42,773 nt of DNA from an uncultured Bacteroidales bacterium (GTDB lineage Bacteria; Bacteroidota; Bacteroidia; Bacteroidales; P3): positions 1-42,773 of the forward strand of contig CAMHDJ010000025.1 in assembly GCA_946183915.1 (NCBI GenBank), written 5' to 3'. Made by a program: the position numbers and the translations under genes. Positions within the stretch are counted from its first letter, which is position 1. Each line of letters begins with the position of its first letter. The notes beneath the pieces are model-generated. The model saw only the letters and a program-made list of their open reading frames with translations. It was not told the origin of the DNA and did not search any database. Shown here piece by piece: positions 21,921 to 29,878 of this stretch.

Positions 21921-23270
21921 TCAGAGGGTGTAGCCGATGTAGTTGTGCGGCGTGAGGGCCTTCAGCCGTTGGCGCACCTCGTCCGAGACCTCCAGGGTGT
22001 CGACGAAGTCGCTGATGGTCTGGGCGGTAACCTTCTCGTTGGTGCGGGTCAGCTGCTTCAGGGCCTCGTAGGGGTTGGGGTAGCCCACCGACCGCAGGAT
22101 GGTCTGTATGGCTTCGGCCACCACGGCCCAGTTGTTCTCCAGGTCGCGGTAGAGGGCCTGCTCGTTGAGGAGCAGCTTGCCGAGGCCTTTCTCTATCGAG
22201 GCTAAGGAGATGAGTGTGTGGGCGATAGGCACGCCGATGTTGCGGCTGACGGTCGAGTCGGTCAGGTCGCGCTGCAGGCGCGAGACGGGCAGCTTGTGGC
22301 TCAGGTGCTCCAGGATGGCGTTGGCCAGCCCCAGGTTGCCCTCGGCGTTCTCGAAGTCGATGGGGTTCACTTTGTGCGGCATGGCGCTCGATCCCACTTC
22401 GCCGGCTTTGATGCGCTGCTTGAAGTATTCCATCGAGACGTAGGTCCACACGTCGCGGCAGAGGTCGATGAGTATGACGTTCAGGCGTTTGCAGGCGTCG
22501 AACCAGGCGGCCATCATGTCGTAGTTCTCGATCTGGGTGGTCAGCTGCTGGCGTTCGAGACCGAGGTGGTTGGCCACGAAGTCGTTGCCGAAGGCGCGCC
22601 AGTCCACCTCGGGGAAGGCGGCCAGATGGGCGTTGAAGTTGCCCGTGGCGCCGCCGAATTTGGCGGTGAAGGGCAGGCGCTCCAGCTCGTCGAGCTGGCG
22701 GCGCAGGCGGTAGGCGAAGACGCCCCACTCCTTGCCCAGGGTGGTCGGCGAGGCCGGCTGGCCGTGGGTGTGGGCCAGCATCGGGATGTCGCGCCACTCG
22801 GCGGCTTTCTCGTCCAGCAGCGCCAGCACGCGCCGGTAGGCCGGCAGCAGCACCTCGGCGCTGCATTCTTTCATGCTCAGCGGCACGCTGGTGTTGTTGA
22901 TGTCCTGTGACGTGAGGCCGAAGTGGATGAACTCCTTGAGCTCCGACAGCCCCAGCTGGTCGAAACGCCCTTTGAGGAAGTACTCGACGGCCTTGACGTC
23001 GTGGTTGGTGGTCTTCTCTATCTCTTTGATGCTGAGGGCATCGTCGTCGGTAAAGTGGCGGTAGATGTCGCGCAGCTCGTCGGCGCGGGCGGCCACGGCG
23101 GCCAGCTGCGGCCGCTGGGCTTTCAGGCGCTCGGCCAGCGCGATGAAGTATTCCACCTCCACGCGCACGCGGTATTTGATCAGAGCCCCTTCGGAGAAGT
23201 AGGGGGCCAGGCATTCGGTCTTGCTGCGATAACGCCCGTCGACGGGCGAAACGGCATTCAGTGTGTTCAT
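21921..23270 (-). CDS. purB: Adenylosuccinate lyase (449 aa)
   Basis: Catalyses two steps of purine synthesis: SAICAR to AICAR and adenylosuccinate to AMP, each releasing fumarate. It belongs to the fumarase/aspartase superfamily; the signature SSAMPHKVNPIDFENAEGN lies at about 293-311, with the catalytic Ser in the flexible loop. The TSQDINNT segment (about 124-131) and the AHTHGQPASPT segment (about 158-168) supply other active-site residues. Normal length for the E. coli-like subgroup. It starts 6 bp after the small lipoprotein gene, so a shared transcript is likely even though the functions differ. Confidence 0.97.
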   Translation of the reverse strand: MNTLNAVSPVDGRYRSKTECLAPYFSEGALIKYRVRVEVEYFIALAERLKAQRPQLAAVAARADELRDIYRHFTDDDALSIKEIEKTTNHDVKAVEYFLKGRFDQLGLSELKEFIHFGLTSQDINNTSVPLSMKECSAEVLLPAYRRVLALLDEKAAEWRDIPMLAHTHGQPASPTTLGKEWGVFAYRLRRQLDELERLPFTAKFGGATGNFNAHLAAFPEVDWRAFGNDFVANHLGLERQQLTTQIENYDMMAAWFDACKRLNVILIDLCRDVWTYVSMEYFKQRIKAGEVGSSAMPHKVNPIDFENAEGNLGLANAILEHLSHKLPVSRLQRDLTDSTVSRNIGVPIAHTLISLASIEKGLGKLLLNEQALYRDLENNWAVVAEAIQTILRSVGYPNPYEALKQLTRTNEKVTAQTISDFVDTLEVSDEVRQRLKALTPHNYIGYTL

Positions 23271-23276
23271 TACGTG

Positions 23277-23771
23277 TTAGTTAACTTTGTTAAAGATCAG
23301 GTTTTCGATGCCCACCAGGGTGCTGGTCGCCGTGGTGCCGTCCACTTTGAAGGTGAACGAGCCGAAGTCCTCGCGCGCCCGCGCCAGTTCCTCGTCGGTC
23401 ATCGGGTACCAGCTGTAGCCGCTGGCCAGGGTGAGCGTGCTGGCGTCGAGGTTGCCGGCCATCCATTCCCAGGTGGTCATGTTGCCCTGCTCGTCGTAGG
23501 AGACGTTGGTGTAGGCCTGGGAGGCTTCGGTGATGTGGTAGGTCACCACGTCGTTGTTCCAGGTGTAGGTCCCTTTCAGGTGCTGGCCCCAGGCGATGAT
23601 GTAGAGGTCGAGGTCCTGCTCGCCGAAGAGGGCCACGAAGGCGATGTCGTCCGGCATGTCGGCCATGCGGGGGGCTTCCCAGCGGCCTTTGAGGGTGGTT
23701 TCGTCGTCTTTGGTGCACGACACGCTCAGCAGGGTGGCAAAGGCCATGAAGGCAAAAAATAGTTTTTTCAT
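23277..23771 (-). CDS. Small lipoprotein, lipocalin-like, unknown function (164 aa)
   Basis: A type II signal peptide with lipobox LSVSC (Cys 19) is followed by an Asp-rich stretch (TKDDETT). The rest is beta-rich: TLKGRWEAPRM, then alternating strands such as LKGTYTWNNDVVTYHIT and GSFTFKVDGTTATSTLVG. The opening 'LKGRW' plus strands recalls lipocalin-like Bacteroidota lipoproteins, but this is only a resemblance. It lies between the phosphatase and purB with short gaps (42 and 6 bp). Confidence 0.75.
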   Translation of the reverse strand: MKKLFFAFMAFATLLSVSCTKDDETTLKGRWEAPRMADMPDDIAFVALFGEQDLDLYIIAWGQHLKGTYTWNNDVVTYHITEASQAYTNVSYDEQGNMTTWEWMAGNLDASTLTLASGYSWYPMTDEELARAREDFGSFTFKVDGTTATSTLVGIENLIFNKVN

Positions 23772-23813
23772 AACTGTTTGGGTTTTAATTGTATGGGTGT
23801 TTGTTTGATGTTC

Positions 23814-24554
23814 TCACAGTGTGTGGTTCAGGAATGGGTGTTTCTCGAGCAGGCGTTCGATCTTGCGGCTGCGCGAGAGGTCGCGCAGGGCCTGGCAGTA
23901 GAGGGTGTTGTGGGTGTCGCTGCCCAGGAAGCTGATCCAGCCGCGGTCGATCATGGTCAGGGCGCGGCGCTTGGCCTCCTCGCCGTAGAAGCCGCCGAGC
24001 GACAGCACGTTGGCCTGCAGGTAGACGCTCTGGTTGAGCAGCTGCTCGATGCGGGTGCCGTCGATGTTGAGGTAGGGGTAGCGCTCGGGGTGGGCCAGGA
24101 TCACTTCGTAGCCTTGGGTCTGCAGATCGAAGATCATCTCGTCGCAGCCCGCCATCTGTTCGTGGAGCGAGAGCTCGACGAGGATGTAGCGGTCGTTGAT
24201 CTTGAGGAAGTGGGGGTTCTTCAGCCGGTCGGGGAAGCCGCGGTCGAGGCGGTATTCGCCGGCGATGCCCGCAATCTCGATCTCGATGCCGGCCTCGGCG
24301 GCGTCGCGGAGCAGCTGTGCGTAGCGCCGTTGGATGTCCTCTTCGTCGTTGGGGAAGCGCGGCACGCAGAAGTGGGGCGTGATGTACACCCGCTTGTAGC
24401 CCACGGCTTGGAGGGTCTGGAGGCAGGTGATGCTTTCTTCGGTGCATTTGGAGCCGTCGTCGACGGCGGGTATGAGGTGGCAGTGCATGTCGGTACCCAG
24501 GGCGGCGAAGATGGGCCGGGGTCCGTTGTCTTTTTTGAAGAGGTGGAAGGCCAT
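23814..24554 (-). CDS. PHP-family tyrosine-protein phosphatase, CpsB/YwqE-like (246 aa)
   Basis: A metal-dependent phosphatase of the PHP superfamily. In Gram-positives, CpsB/YwqE dephosphorylate tyrosine kinases that control capsule export. Metal-binding motifs seen are DMHCHLIPAVDDGS (22-35), ITPHF, AGEYRLD, LAHPERYP (about 160) and GSDTHN (about 212). The length is normal and there is no signal peptide. It starts 13 bp after murA, so it sits in an envelope-synthesis context. The tyrosine kinase partner is not in the window, and other PHP phosphoesterase activities cannot be excluded. Confidence 0.85.
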   Translation of the reverse strand: MAFHLFKKDNGPRPIFAALGTDMHCHLIPAVDDGSKCTEESITCLQTLQAVGYKRVYITPHFCVPRFPNDEEDIQRRYAQLLRDAAEAGIEIEIAGIAGEYRLDRGFPDRLKNPHFLKINDRYILVELSLHEQMAGCDEMIFDLQTQGYEVILAHPERYPYLNIDGTRIEQLLNQSVYLQANVLSLGGFYGEEAKRRALTMIDRGWISFLGSDTHNTLYCQALRDLSRSRKIERLLEKHPFLNHTL

Positions 24555-24567
24555 GGCAGTAAGGGGG

Positions 24568-25884
24568 TTATACTCGTCGTATGTCGGCCCCGAGGCGACG
24601 CAGGCGCTCGTCGATGTGCTGGTAGCCCCGGTCGATCTGTTCGATGTTGTCGATGCGGCTCTTGCCCTCGGCGCTCAGGGCGGCGATGAGCAGCGCCACG
24701 CCGGCCCGGATGTCGGGCGACGTCATGCGCACCCCGCGCAGCTTGTGCTCGCGGTCCAGTCCGATGACGGTGGCGCGGTGGGGGTCGCAGAGGATGATCT
24801 GGGCGCCCATGTCGATCAGTTTGTCGACGAAGAAGAGGCGGCTCTCGAACATCTTTTGGTGGATCAGCACGCTGCCCTTGGCCTGCGTGGCCACCACGAG
24901 GGCGATGCTGATGAGGTCGGGGGTGAAGCCCGGCCACGGCGCGTCGGCGATGGTCATGATGCTGCCGTCCATGAAACGCTCGATCTCGTAGTGCTCCTGC
25001 GCGGGGATGTAGAGGTCGTCGCCTTTCTGCCACACCTCGATGCCGAGGCGCCGGAAGACCTGCGGGATGAGGCCCAGGTGTTGCACCTGCGCGTTGCGTA
25101 TGGTGAGGTCGCTCTGCGTCATGGCGGCCATGCCGATGAAGGATCCCACCTCGATCATGTCGGGCAGCAGGCGGTGTTCGCAGCCGTGCAGCTCGCGCAC
25201 GCCCCGGATGGTGAGCAGGTTGCTCCCCACACCGCTGATGCGGGCGCCCATCGAGTTGAGCATCTGGCACAGTTGGTAGACGTAGGGCTCGCAGGCGGCG
25301 TTCATGATGGTGGTGGTGCCATGGGCCAGGACGGCGGTCATCACCAGGTTGGCCGTGCCGGTCACCGAGGCTTCGTCGAGCAGCATGTAGCACCCTTTCA
25401 GGCGCTTGGCGTCGACGAGGTAGGCGCCGCGCTTGTACTGCACCTCGGCGCCCAGGCGTTCCATGCCGATGAAGTGGGTGTCGAGGCGGCGGCGGCCGAT
25501 CTTGTCGCCCCCGGGTTGGGGCACCACGGCGTGGCCGAAGCGCGACAGCAGGGGGCCTACGAGCATGATGCTGCCCCGCAGGGTGCCGGCCTGCTCGCGG
25601 TATTCGGGGCTGTCGAGCACCTCCAGGTTCACCTGGTCGGCCTGGAATTCGAAGGTGCGGCCGCTCTCGGTGGTGGCGGTGATGTCTTGGCGCACGTTGA
25701 CGCCGAGCAGTTTGAGCAGGTCGATCAGCCGGTTGACGTCGCGGATGTCCGGCACGTCGCTGATGCGCACCTTCTCCGACGTGAGCAGCACGGCGCAGAG
25801 TACCTGCAGGGCCTCGTTCTTGGCGCCCTGCGGCACAATCTCGCCTTTCAGTCGGCGTCCGCCCGTAATCTCGAAACTGGACAT
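24568..25884 (-). CDS. murA: UDP-N-acetylglucosamine 1-carboxyvinyltransferase, Asp-type active site (438 aa)
   Basis: First committed step of peptidoglycan synthesis: transfer of enolpyruvate from PEP to UDP-GlcNAc in the cytoplasm. The EPT fold is recognised from PQGAKNEALQ (Lys 22, Asn 23), RGSIMLVGPLLSRFG, DEASVTGTAN and SPDIRAGVALLIAA. At the position of the usual catalytic Cys (PGGCxIG) this protein has Asp 127 (PGGDKIG). Asp is known at this site in several bacterial lineages, gives an active enzyme, and removes the thiol that fosfomycin alkylates. The gene is otherwise intact. It lies downstream of DUF4290, a pairing I associate with Bacteroidota, and 13 bp before the PHP phosphatase gene. 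Confidence 0.96.
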   Translation of the reverse strand: MSSFEITGGRRLKGEIVPQGAKNEALQVLCAVLLTSEKVRISDVPDIRDVNRLIDLLKLLGVNVRQDITATTESGRTFEFQADQVNLEVLDSPEYREQAGTLRGSIMLVGPLLSRFGHAVVPQPGGDKIGRRRLDTHFIGMERLGAEVQYKRGAYLVDAKRLKGCYMLLDEASVTGTANLVMTAVLAHGTTTIMNAACEPYVYQLCQMLNSMGARISGVGSNLLTIRGVRELHGCEHRLLPDMIEVGSFIGMAAMTQSDLTIRNAQVQHLGLIPQVFRRLGIEVWQKGDDLYIPAQEHYEIERFMDGSIMTIADAPWPGFTPDLISIALVVATQAKGSVLIHQKMFESRLFFVDKLIDMGAQIILCDPHRATVIGLDREHKLRGVRMTSPDIRAGVALLIAALSAEGKSRIDNIEQIDRGYQHIDERLRRLGADIRRV

Positions 25885-25889
25885 TATTT

Positions 25890-25917
25890 TGGTTTAAGGT
25901 TTAGGGTTTAGGGTGTG
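25890..25917. repeat. Telomere-like heptamer array upstream of murA
   Basis: GGTTTAAGGTTTAGGGTTTAGGG on the plus strand, that is TTTAAGG and TTTAGGG units, directly before the murA start codon on the other strand. Confidence 0.8.
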
Positions 25918-25949
25918 GTGTCTAATCGCCATTCTCAATTCCTGCGGCA

Positions 25950-26044
25950 ATGCCTCGAAGAGGCATAATCTCAATAACCCCAGACAAACGAAGTGCAGTC
26001 TGGGGGTTGATGGATAACATGCCGTTGGCGTCTCGAAGAGACGC
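25950..26044. repeat. Three-hairpin REP-like element between DUF4290 and murA
   Basis: Three stems lie in a row: ATGCCTC-gaa-GAGGCAT (25950-25966), CCCCAGAC...GTCTGGGG (25978-25985 with 25998-26005), and GCGTCTC-gaa-GAGACGC (26028-26044). The first and third share the core CTCGAAGAG. The layout resembles REP/BIME units spread by RAYT-type transposases; no transposase is nearby. It would lie in the leader of murA if murA is read from upstream. A TTTCAACTTTCAATT array continues at 26096-26125. Confidence 0.7.
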
Positions 26045-26095
26045 GATTTCATGTATTTGCCAGTTGCAGGTAGTCATTCCTTATTTATTAGTTTT

Positions 26096-26125
26096 TTTTC
26101 ATTTTTCAACTTTCAATTCCCACTT
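26096..26125. repeat. A+T-rich array downstream of DUF4290
   Basis: CATTTTTCAACTTTCAATTCCC on the plus strand, sharing TTCAACTTTCAAT with the array at 17867-17921. It reaches into the last codons of the DUF4290 gene. Confidence 0.6.
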
Positions 26126-26739
26126 CCCTTTTTCTTCTTTTTCTTTTTCTTCTTCCCTTCAGTCTTGGGAGCGGCGGCGGCGATGGCGCCCAGCAGCTCC
26201 TTCGAGTCGCGGAACTGGAACCCCTCGGGCAGCTGCAGGCGGCCGCCGCTGAGTTCGCTCAGCTGTTCCACGATGAGGCTGTCGTCCACCGTGTCGCGGT
26301 TCCACTGCAGGTATTGCCGTTTCATGGTGTGGGCTATCTGGGCCGTCAGCAGGGTGCGCTCCTTGCTCTCGGGCATGGCCGCCACGGCGCTGATCATGTC
26401 CTCCAGGGCGCGTCCGTAGTGCCGGTAGTGGATCTGGCTGTTGCGCAGTGACAGGCGGTGCGGGCGGAAGCTCTCGGTCTCCTCGCGGTCGATGACGTAG
26501 GGACAGTCGACGTCGAGGTCGTAGTGGGCCATGATCATCAGGTGGTCCCACAGGATGTGCTTGTAGTCGGTGCGCTCCTTGACCTTGGGGTTGAGGTGGG
26601 CCATGACGTCGATGATGACGTTGGCCATCTGGGTGCGTTTCTCTTTGGTGTCGAGTTGGCGGGCGTAGTCGATCATCTTGACCACGTTGCGCCCGTAGTC
26701 GTTGATCTTTAGTTTATCGCGTTGAGTGTTGTATTCCAT
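26113..26739 (-). CDS. DUF4290 family protein with poly-lysine tail (208 aa)
   Basis: Conserved Bacteroidota protein of unknown function. The start MEYNTQRDKLKINDYGRNV and the segment HLNPKVKERTDYKHILWDHLMIMA are typical of DUF4290. It is soluble, with no signal or TM segment. The C-terminus is an extreme basic tail (KTEGKKKKKKKKKGSGN) after an Ala-rich linker, which could bind nucleic acid or the acidic membrane face. It starts 8 bp after the small secreted-protein gene and precedes murA by 228 bp. The pairing with murA suggests an envelope-related role, by association only. Confidence 0.88.
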   Translation of the reverse strand: MEYNTQRDKLKINDYGRNVVKMIDYARQLDTKEKRTQMANVIIDVMAHLNPKVKERTDYKHILWDHLMIMAHYDLDVDCPYVIDREETESFRPHRLSLRNSQIHYRHYGRALEDMISAVAAMPESKERTLLTAQIAHTMKRQYLQWNRDTVDDSLIVEQLSELSGGRLQLPEGFQFRDSKELLGAIAAAAPKTEGKKKKKKKKKGSGN

Positions 26740-26747
26740 AGTGCTTT

Positions 26748-27338
26748 TTATAGGTCAAGTGGCCCCATGGAACCCAAGGCGCCCATAGAGCCCATTAGCC
26801 CCATGGGACCCACTAGCCCCATGGGCCCGAGTTGTCCGTTGTCTTTAACAATGTGGAAGTGCATCTCGAAGATGCTCCGGTCGGCGACGGCATAGCGGAA
26901 GCCGCCGCTGAAAGCCGTGGCCTGCAGCGGCACGCTGTGGTCGAGCCAGAGGGGCTGGGCGATGCCGCTCACGTGGGCCACCGCGCCCCAGAGCCACAGC
27001 CGGTCGTTGACTTGGTATTCGGCCTCGGCCCAGAGGGCGTGGAGCCGTGTACCTTCGCGCCGCGGCGCCAGGCTGCGGTCGCCGTAGCCCTTGAGGCTGA
27101 AGTCGGCCGGCAGCAGGGAGCCTGCCGCCGCAAAGCCTGTGTTGACGGTGAGTCGGCTGGTGGGGTGGAACTCGAACGAGGGGGCCACCCAGCTCAGGCT
27201 TTGTGTGCGGCCGAAGCCGGTGCCGACACTCGTGCCGGTGGAGAGGTGCATGTGCCAGCCCGACGTGTCAACCCCCTGGGCCCACAGCATAGGGCAGGCC
27301 AGCAAGAGCGTGATCGTGAGGGCAAGCGTGCGTTTCAT
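26748..27338 (-). CDS. Small secreted, probable outer-membrane barrel protein (196 aa)
   Basis: The signal peptide is MKRTLALTITLLLACPMLWA. The body has alternating strands with aromatic ends (STGTSVGTGFGRTQSLSWVAPSFEF, AEAEYQVNDRLWLWGAVAHVSG, GGFRYAVADRSIFEMHFHIVKD), as in small OMP barrels. The normal end would be near FHIVKDNGQ. It is followed by a low-complexity tail of about 27 residues (LGPMGLVGPMGLMGSMGALG...) encoded by an ATGGGNCT-type DNA repeat. No family name is recognised. It starts 3 bp after the fimbrillin/GLUG lipoprotein gene and is probably co-transcribed with it. Confidence 0.7.
   Translation of the reverse strand: MKRTLALTITLLLACPMLWAQGVDTSGWHMHLSTGTSVGTGFGRTQSLSWVAPSFEFHPTSRLTVNTGFAAAGSLLPADFSLKGYGDRSLAPRREGTRLHALWAEAEYQVNDRLWLWGAVAHVSGIAQPLWLDHSVPLQATAFSGGFRYAVADRSIFEMHFHIVKDNGQLGPMGLVGPMGLMGSMGALGSMGPLDL
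26752..26832 (-). repeat. In-frame ATGGGNCT-type tandem repeat
   Basis: On the minus strand the 3' end of the barrel-protein gene consists of units such as CCCATGGGGCTAATGGG and CTCTATGGGCGCC, encoding GPMG/GLMG/GSMG. A related repeat (TTAATGGGTCTGATGGG) encodes the GLM repeats in the signal peptide at 9245-9280. Confidence 0.75.
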
Positions 27339-27341
27339 GGC

Positions 27342-29789
27342 TTATCGGCGGTTGCGGTGTTTGGAACTGCTGGACACGACGAGCGACGGGGCTCGGTTTT
27401 TGTCGTAGGTGACGTTCCCGCTCAGGGTGCCGCGGGTCCAGGCATTGTTGCTGCCGCGGTTGGCATTGAGGTTGTCGAGCAGGGTGCCCAATGCTGCGCT
27501 GGTGACGGGGCTGATGCCGTCCACATCGGTCTGTGTGCCGCCCACCAGGTGGCAGTGGGTTAGCGTGCCGCCCGTTTTGGTGCCGTAGAACTTCGGTGTG
27601 GCCGCGTCGACCTCCAGGGCATAGCAGTTGTTCACGGTGCCCGATGTCATGCGGCCCACGAGGGCTCCGTAGACGCCGGTGGCGTCGGTGCTGCTGACCA
27701 CGAAGTGTTTCACTAGGCTGTAGCAGTTGCTGATGGTGCCGCCGCTCTGCACGGCGGCGATGCCGCCCGCGCTGTGGGGGCCGCTGGCGGAGTGGAGGGT
27801 GATGAACATCGCCGAGTCGTCGACGTAGCAGTTGCTGATGGTGCCGCCGCTGGTGGTGGACACGATGCCGCCCACGTTCGAGCCGTACAGCGAGCTGCTC
27901 TCGTTGCGGCAGTTGTCGACGGTGGCTTGGTTCTCGCACACGATGGCTCCCACGTTGCCACTGGTCCGGATGATGGCGTTGGCGCTCAGGTAGCAGTGGC
28001 GGACAACGTGCGAGTAGCCGGTCGAGTTGAGGTATACTATTCCGCCCCAGTCGGCGCTCCCGCTGGTGTTGTTGTAACTGATGTCGCTGTAACAGTCCTC
28101 GACGACGCCCTGGTTTTGGTAGCAGATGCCACCGGCACGAACGGCGTCCGATATTGATGCCGGCGAGGCCAGCACACAGGCTCGGACGGTGCCCTGATTG
28201 TCTTTGCAGATGCCGGCAAAGCGGCTCTGGTTGCTCAGAATGCGGCTCACGGCACAGTCGCACCCGACGATGGTGCCGTGGTTCTCGATGCAGATGCCGG
28301 CGTAGCAGCTGAGTTGACCCACTTTACCGTAAAATTTCTTTTCGTCGTCCGTTAGTCCGGAGGGTGAGATGTTGCGGCAGTCTTCTATGGTGCCGTAGTT
28401 GGTACCGCAGAGGGGTGAGTAGTCGGGGCCATCGCCGTTGGTGCTATAATCCAGCTGGCTATTGGTGATGATGGCCAACCCTTTCACGTGGCCGTCGGCG
28501 TGGATGCTGTTGAACAGGGGGCAGCAGCTCTGGTTGGTGATGCCATGGGTGACGCGAGATCCCGTACCCGCCGCATTGGAGAAGTAGGTCATGTGACCTT
28601 TGAAGTTGTTGATGCCGGTGCGCCAGTTGCCGTCGGTGAGGGTAATATCCGACCGCATGATGCGGAACCAGGTGTCGGCGGTCACTTGTTGGCCGTTGAT
28701 GTACACCTCTCCGCCCACAGGGTTGTTGAAGCAGCTGCGTAGGTGCTGCAGTTCGGCGATGGTGTAGATCTTGAAGGGGCGATCTTGGGTGCCGTTGCCC
28801 ACCAGGCCGGGCATGACGGTCGAGTTCGTGGCGTTCCATTCTGTGATGCCGAGGGCTTGAAGGTAGGTGATGCCGTTGCGACGCACGGGAACGGTGACGC
28901 TCTTGGTGAAGCTGCCTGCGTTGGTGTTGACCTTGATTTGGAGCTTGTAGGAGGTGGTGGTCTCGCGTCCGGCAATAGCCGGCAGCACCAGGTAGAAGCT
29001 CTTGAGGGCGTTCGCATCAAAGGCTAATCCGCCGGCCGGCATGGTGAGGGTGACTTTCTTGTCGGCATCGGCGGTGCTGGTGCTCGTCAGGTAGGGGTCG
29101 TAGGTCTTGTAGTTGTTCACGTTGAACATGCCGCTGAGTTGCTTGGGGGTGTCGCTGATTTCGGTGACCTCGATGCTGGTGATGGCGGTCGGAGTGGTCG
29201 TCTTGTTGAAGAACTGTAGGCGCACCAAGCCGGCCAGCGACCGGAAGTCGAGGTTGAAGGCGGTGTAGGGCGACGAGGTCCATTCACCACCGTACCAGGC
29301 CACCATCGGCAGCACCTGGCGGTCGAAGGTGTAGTCGCCTTTCTCGTCGGTGCGATAGGGTTGCTCGGGCTTCAGGCGCAGCTTGATCTCGTTGAAGTTG
29401 GCGTCGCCCGCCCCAGCCTCTTTGATTTTGTTTGCAGCGTCGTAGGGGTGCAGGCCGAGGAAGTACTTGGCGCCCCAGTTGAGGGTGGTGGCGAAGGAAC
29501 CGTTGTAGTTCTCGTAGTCGCCGCTGGCGCCCGTCAGGTAGGCACTCCCTTTGAGGCTCCCGTCGGTGGGATCGGGGATGCCCTGGTCGCAGCCGATGCT
29601 GATCATGTCGCCCATCTCCCAATAGATCCACTCTTCGTTGAGCAGGTAGACCTTCGAGTTGTTGTTCTCCGACACCATCTGTTCGACGGTGGCGGTGAAG
29701 TCGTAACTGGCCACTTGTTGCTCGTCCTCGCAGGCCGTCAGCGCCAACAGGGCCGTCAGCAGCAGGGCTCCTATCTTGAAATGTTTCAT
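27342..29789 (-). CDS. Fimbrillin-like lipoprotein with GLUG-type repeats (815 aa)
   Basis: The start at 29789 (MKHFKIGALLLTALLALTAC) is preferred; an ATG two codons upstream is possible. The lipobox Cys is residue 20, so it is a lipoprotein probably displayed at the surface. Residues about 20-330 look like the N-terminal fimbrillin/Mfa-like fold (IYWEMGDMISIG, DFRSLAGLVRLQFFN, LPAIAG). The rest is a solenoid of GLUG-like repeats (pattern VGGIVSTTSGGTISNCYV), each with a Cys in NCY or DCR. The tail is short and basic (SSSSKHRNRR). Such proteins may be fimbrial tip or adhesin components. It lies after the 65-residue gene, across 89 bp that include a heptamer array. Confidence 0.8.
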   Translation of the reverse strand: MKHFKIGALLLTALLALTACEDEQQVASYDFTATVEQMVSENNNSKVYLLNEEWIYWEMGDMISIGCDQGIPDPTDGSLKGSAYLTGASGDYENYNGSFATTLNWGAKYFLGLHPYDAANKIKEAGAGDANFNEIKLRLKPEQPYRTDEKGDYTFDRQVLPMVAWYGGEWTSSPYTAFNLDFRSLAGLVRLQFFNKTTTPTAITSIEVTEISDTPKQLSGMFNVNNYKTYDPYLTSTSTADADKKVTLTMPAGGLAFDANALKSFYLVLPAIAGRETTTSYKLQIKVNTNAGSFTKSVTVPVRRNGITYLQALGITEWNATNSTVMPGLVGNGTQDRPFKIYTIAELQHLRSCFNNPVGGEVYINGQQVTADTWFRIMRSDITLTDGNWRTGINNFKGHMTYFSNAAGTGSRVTHGITNQSCCPLFNSIHADGHVKGLAIITNSQLDYSTNGDGPDYSPLCGTNYGTIEDCRNISPSGLTDDEKKFYGKVGQLSCYAGICIENHGTIVGCDCAVSRILSNQSRFAGICKDNQGTVRACVLASPASISDAVRAGGICYQNQGVVEDCYSDISYNNTSGSADWGGIVYLNSTGYSHVVRHCYLSANAIIRTSGNVGAIVCENQATVDNCRNESSSLYGSNVGGIVSTTSGGTISNCYVDDSAMFITLHSASGPHSAGGIAAVQSGGTISNCYSLVKHFVVSSTDATGVYGALVGRMTSGTVNNCYALEVDAATPKFYGTKTGGTLTHCHLVGGTQTDVDGISPVTSAALGTLLDNLNANRGSNNAWTRGTLSGNVTYDKNRAPSLVVSSSSKHRNRR

Positions 29790-29825
29790 ATACATATTCT
29801 TTAGTTTTGTTAGCTTTGTATAGCA

Positions 29826-29878
29826 ATCTAACCCTAAACTCTAAACTCTAAACTCTTAACTCATAACTCTTAACTCAT
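29826..29878. repeat. Heptamer array upstream of the fimbrillin/GLUG gene
   Basis: CTAAACT units grade into ACTCTTAACTCAT units (plus strand), ending at the stop codon of the 65-residue gene. On the coding (minus) strand it reads GAGTTAAGAGTTTAGAGTTTAG. It contains ACTCTTAAC twice, the same word found inside the giant gene at 13148-13177. Confidence 0.85.

Noticed and set aside
24568-25884. murA as an inactivated pseudogene because the catalytic Cys is missing
   Set aside because: Asp at this site is a known active variant, and all other motifs and the length are intact.
25890-25917. True telomeric repeat or eukaryotic contamination
   Set aside because: The array is under 30 bp, degenerate, and sits between two clearly bacterial genes like the other heptamer arrays.
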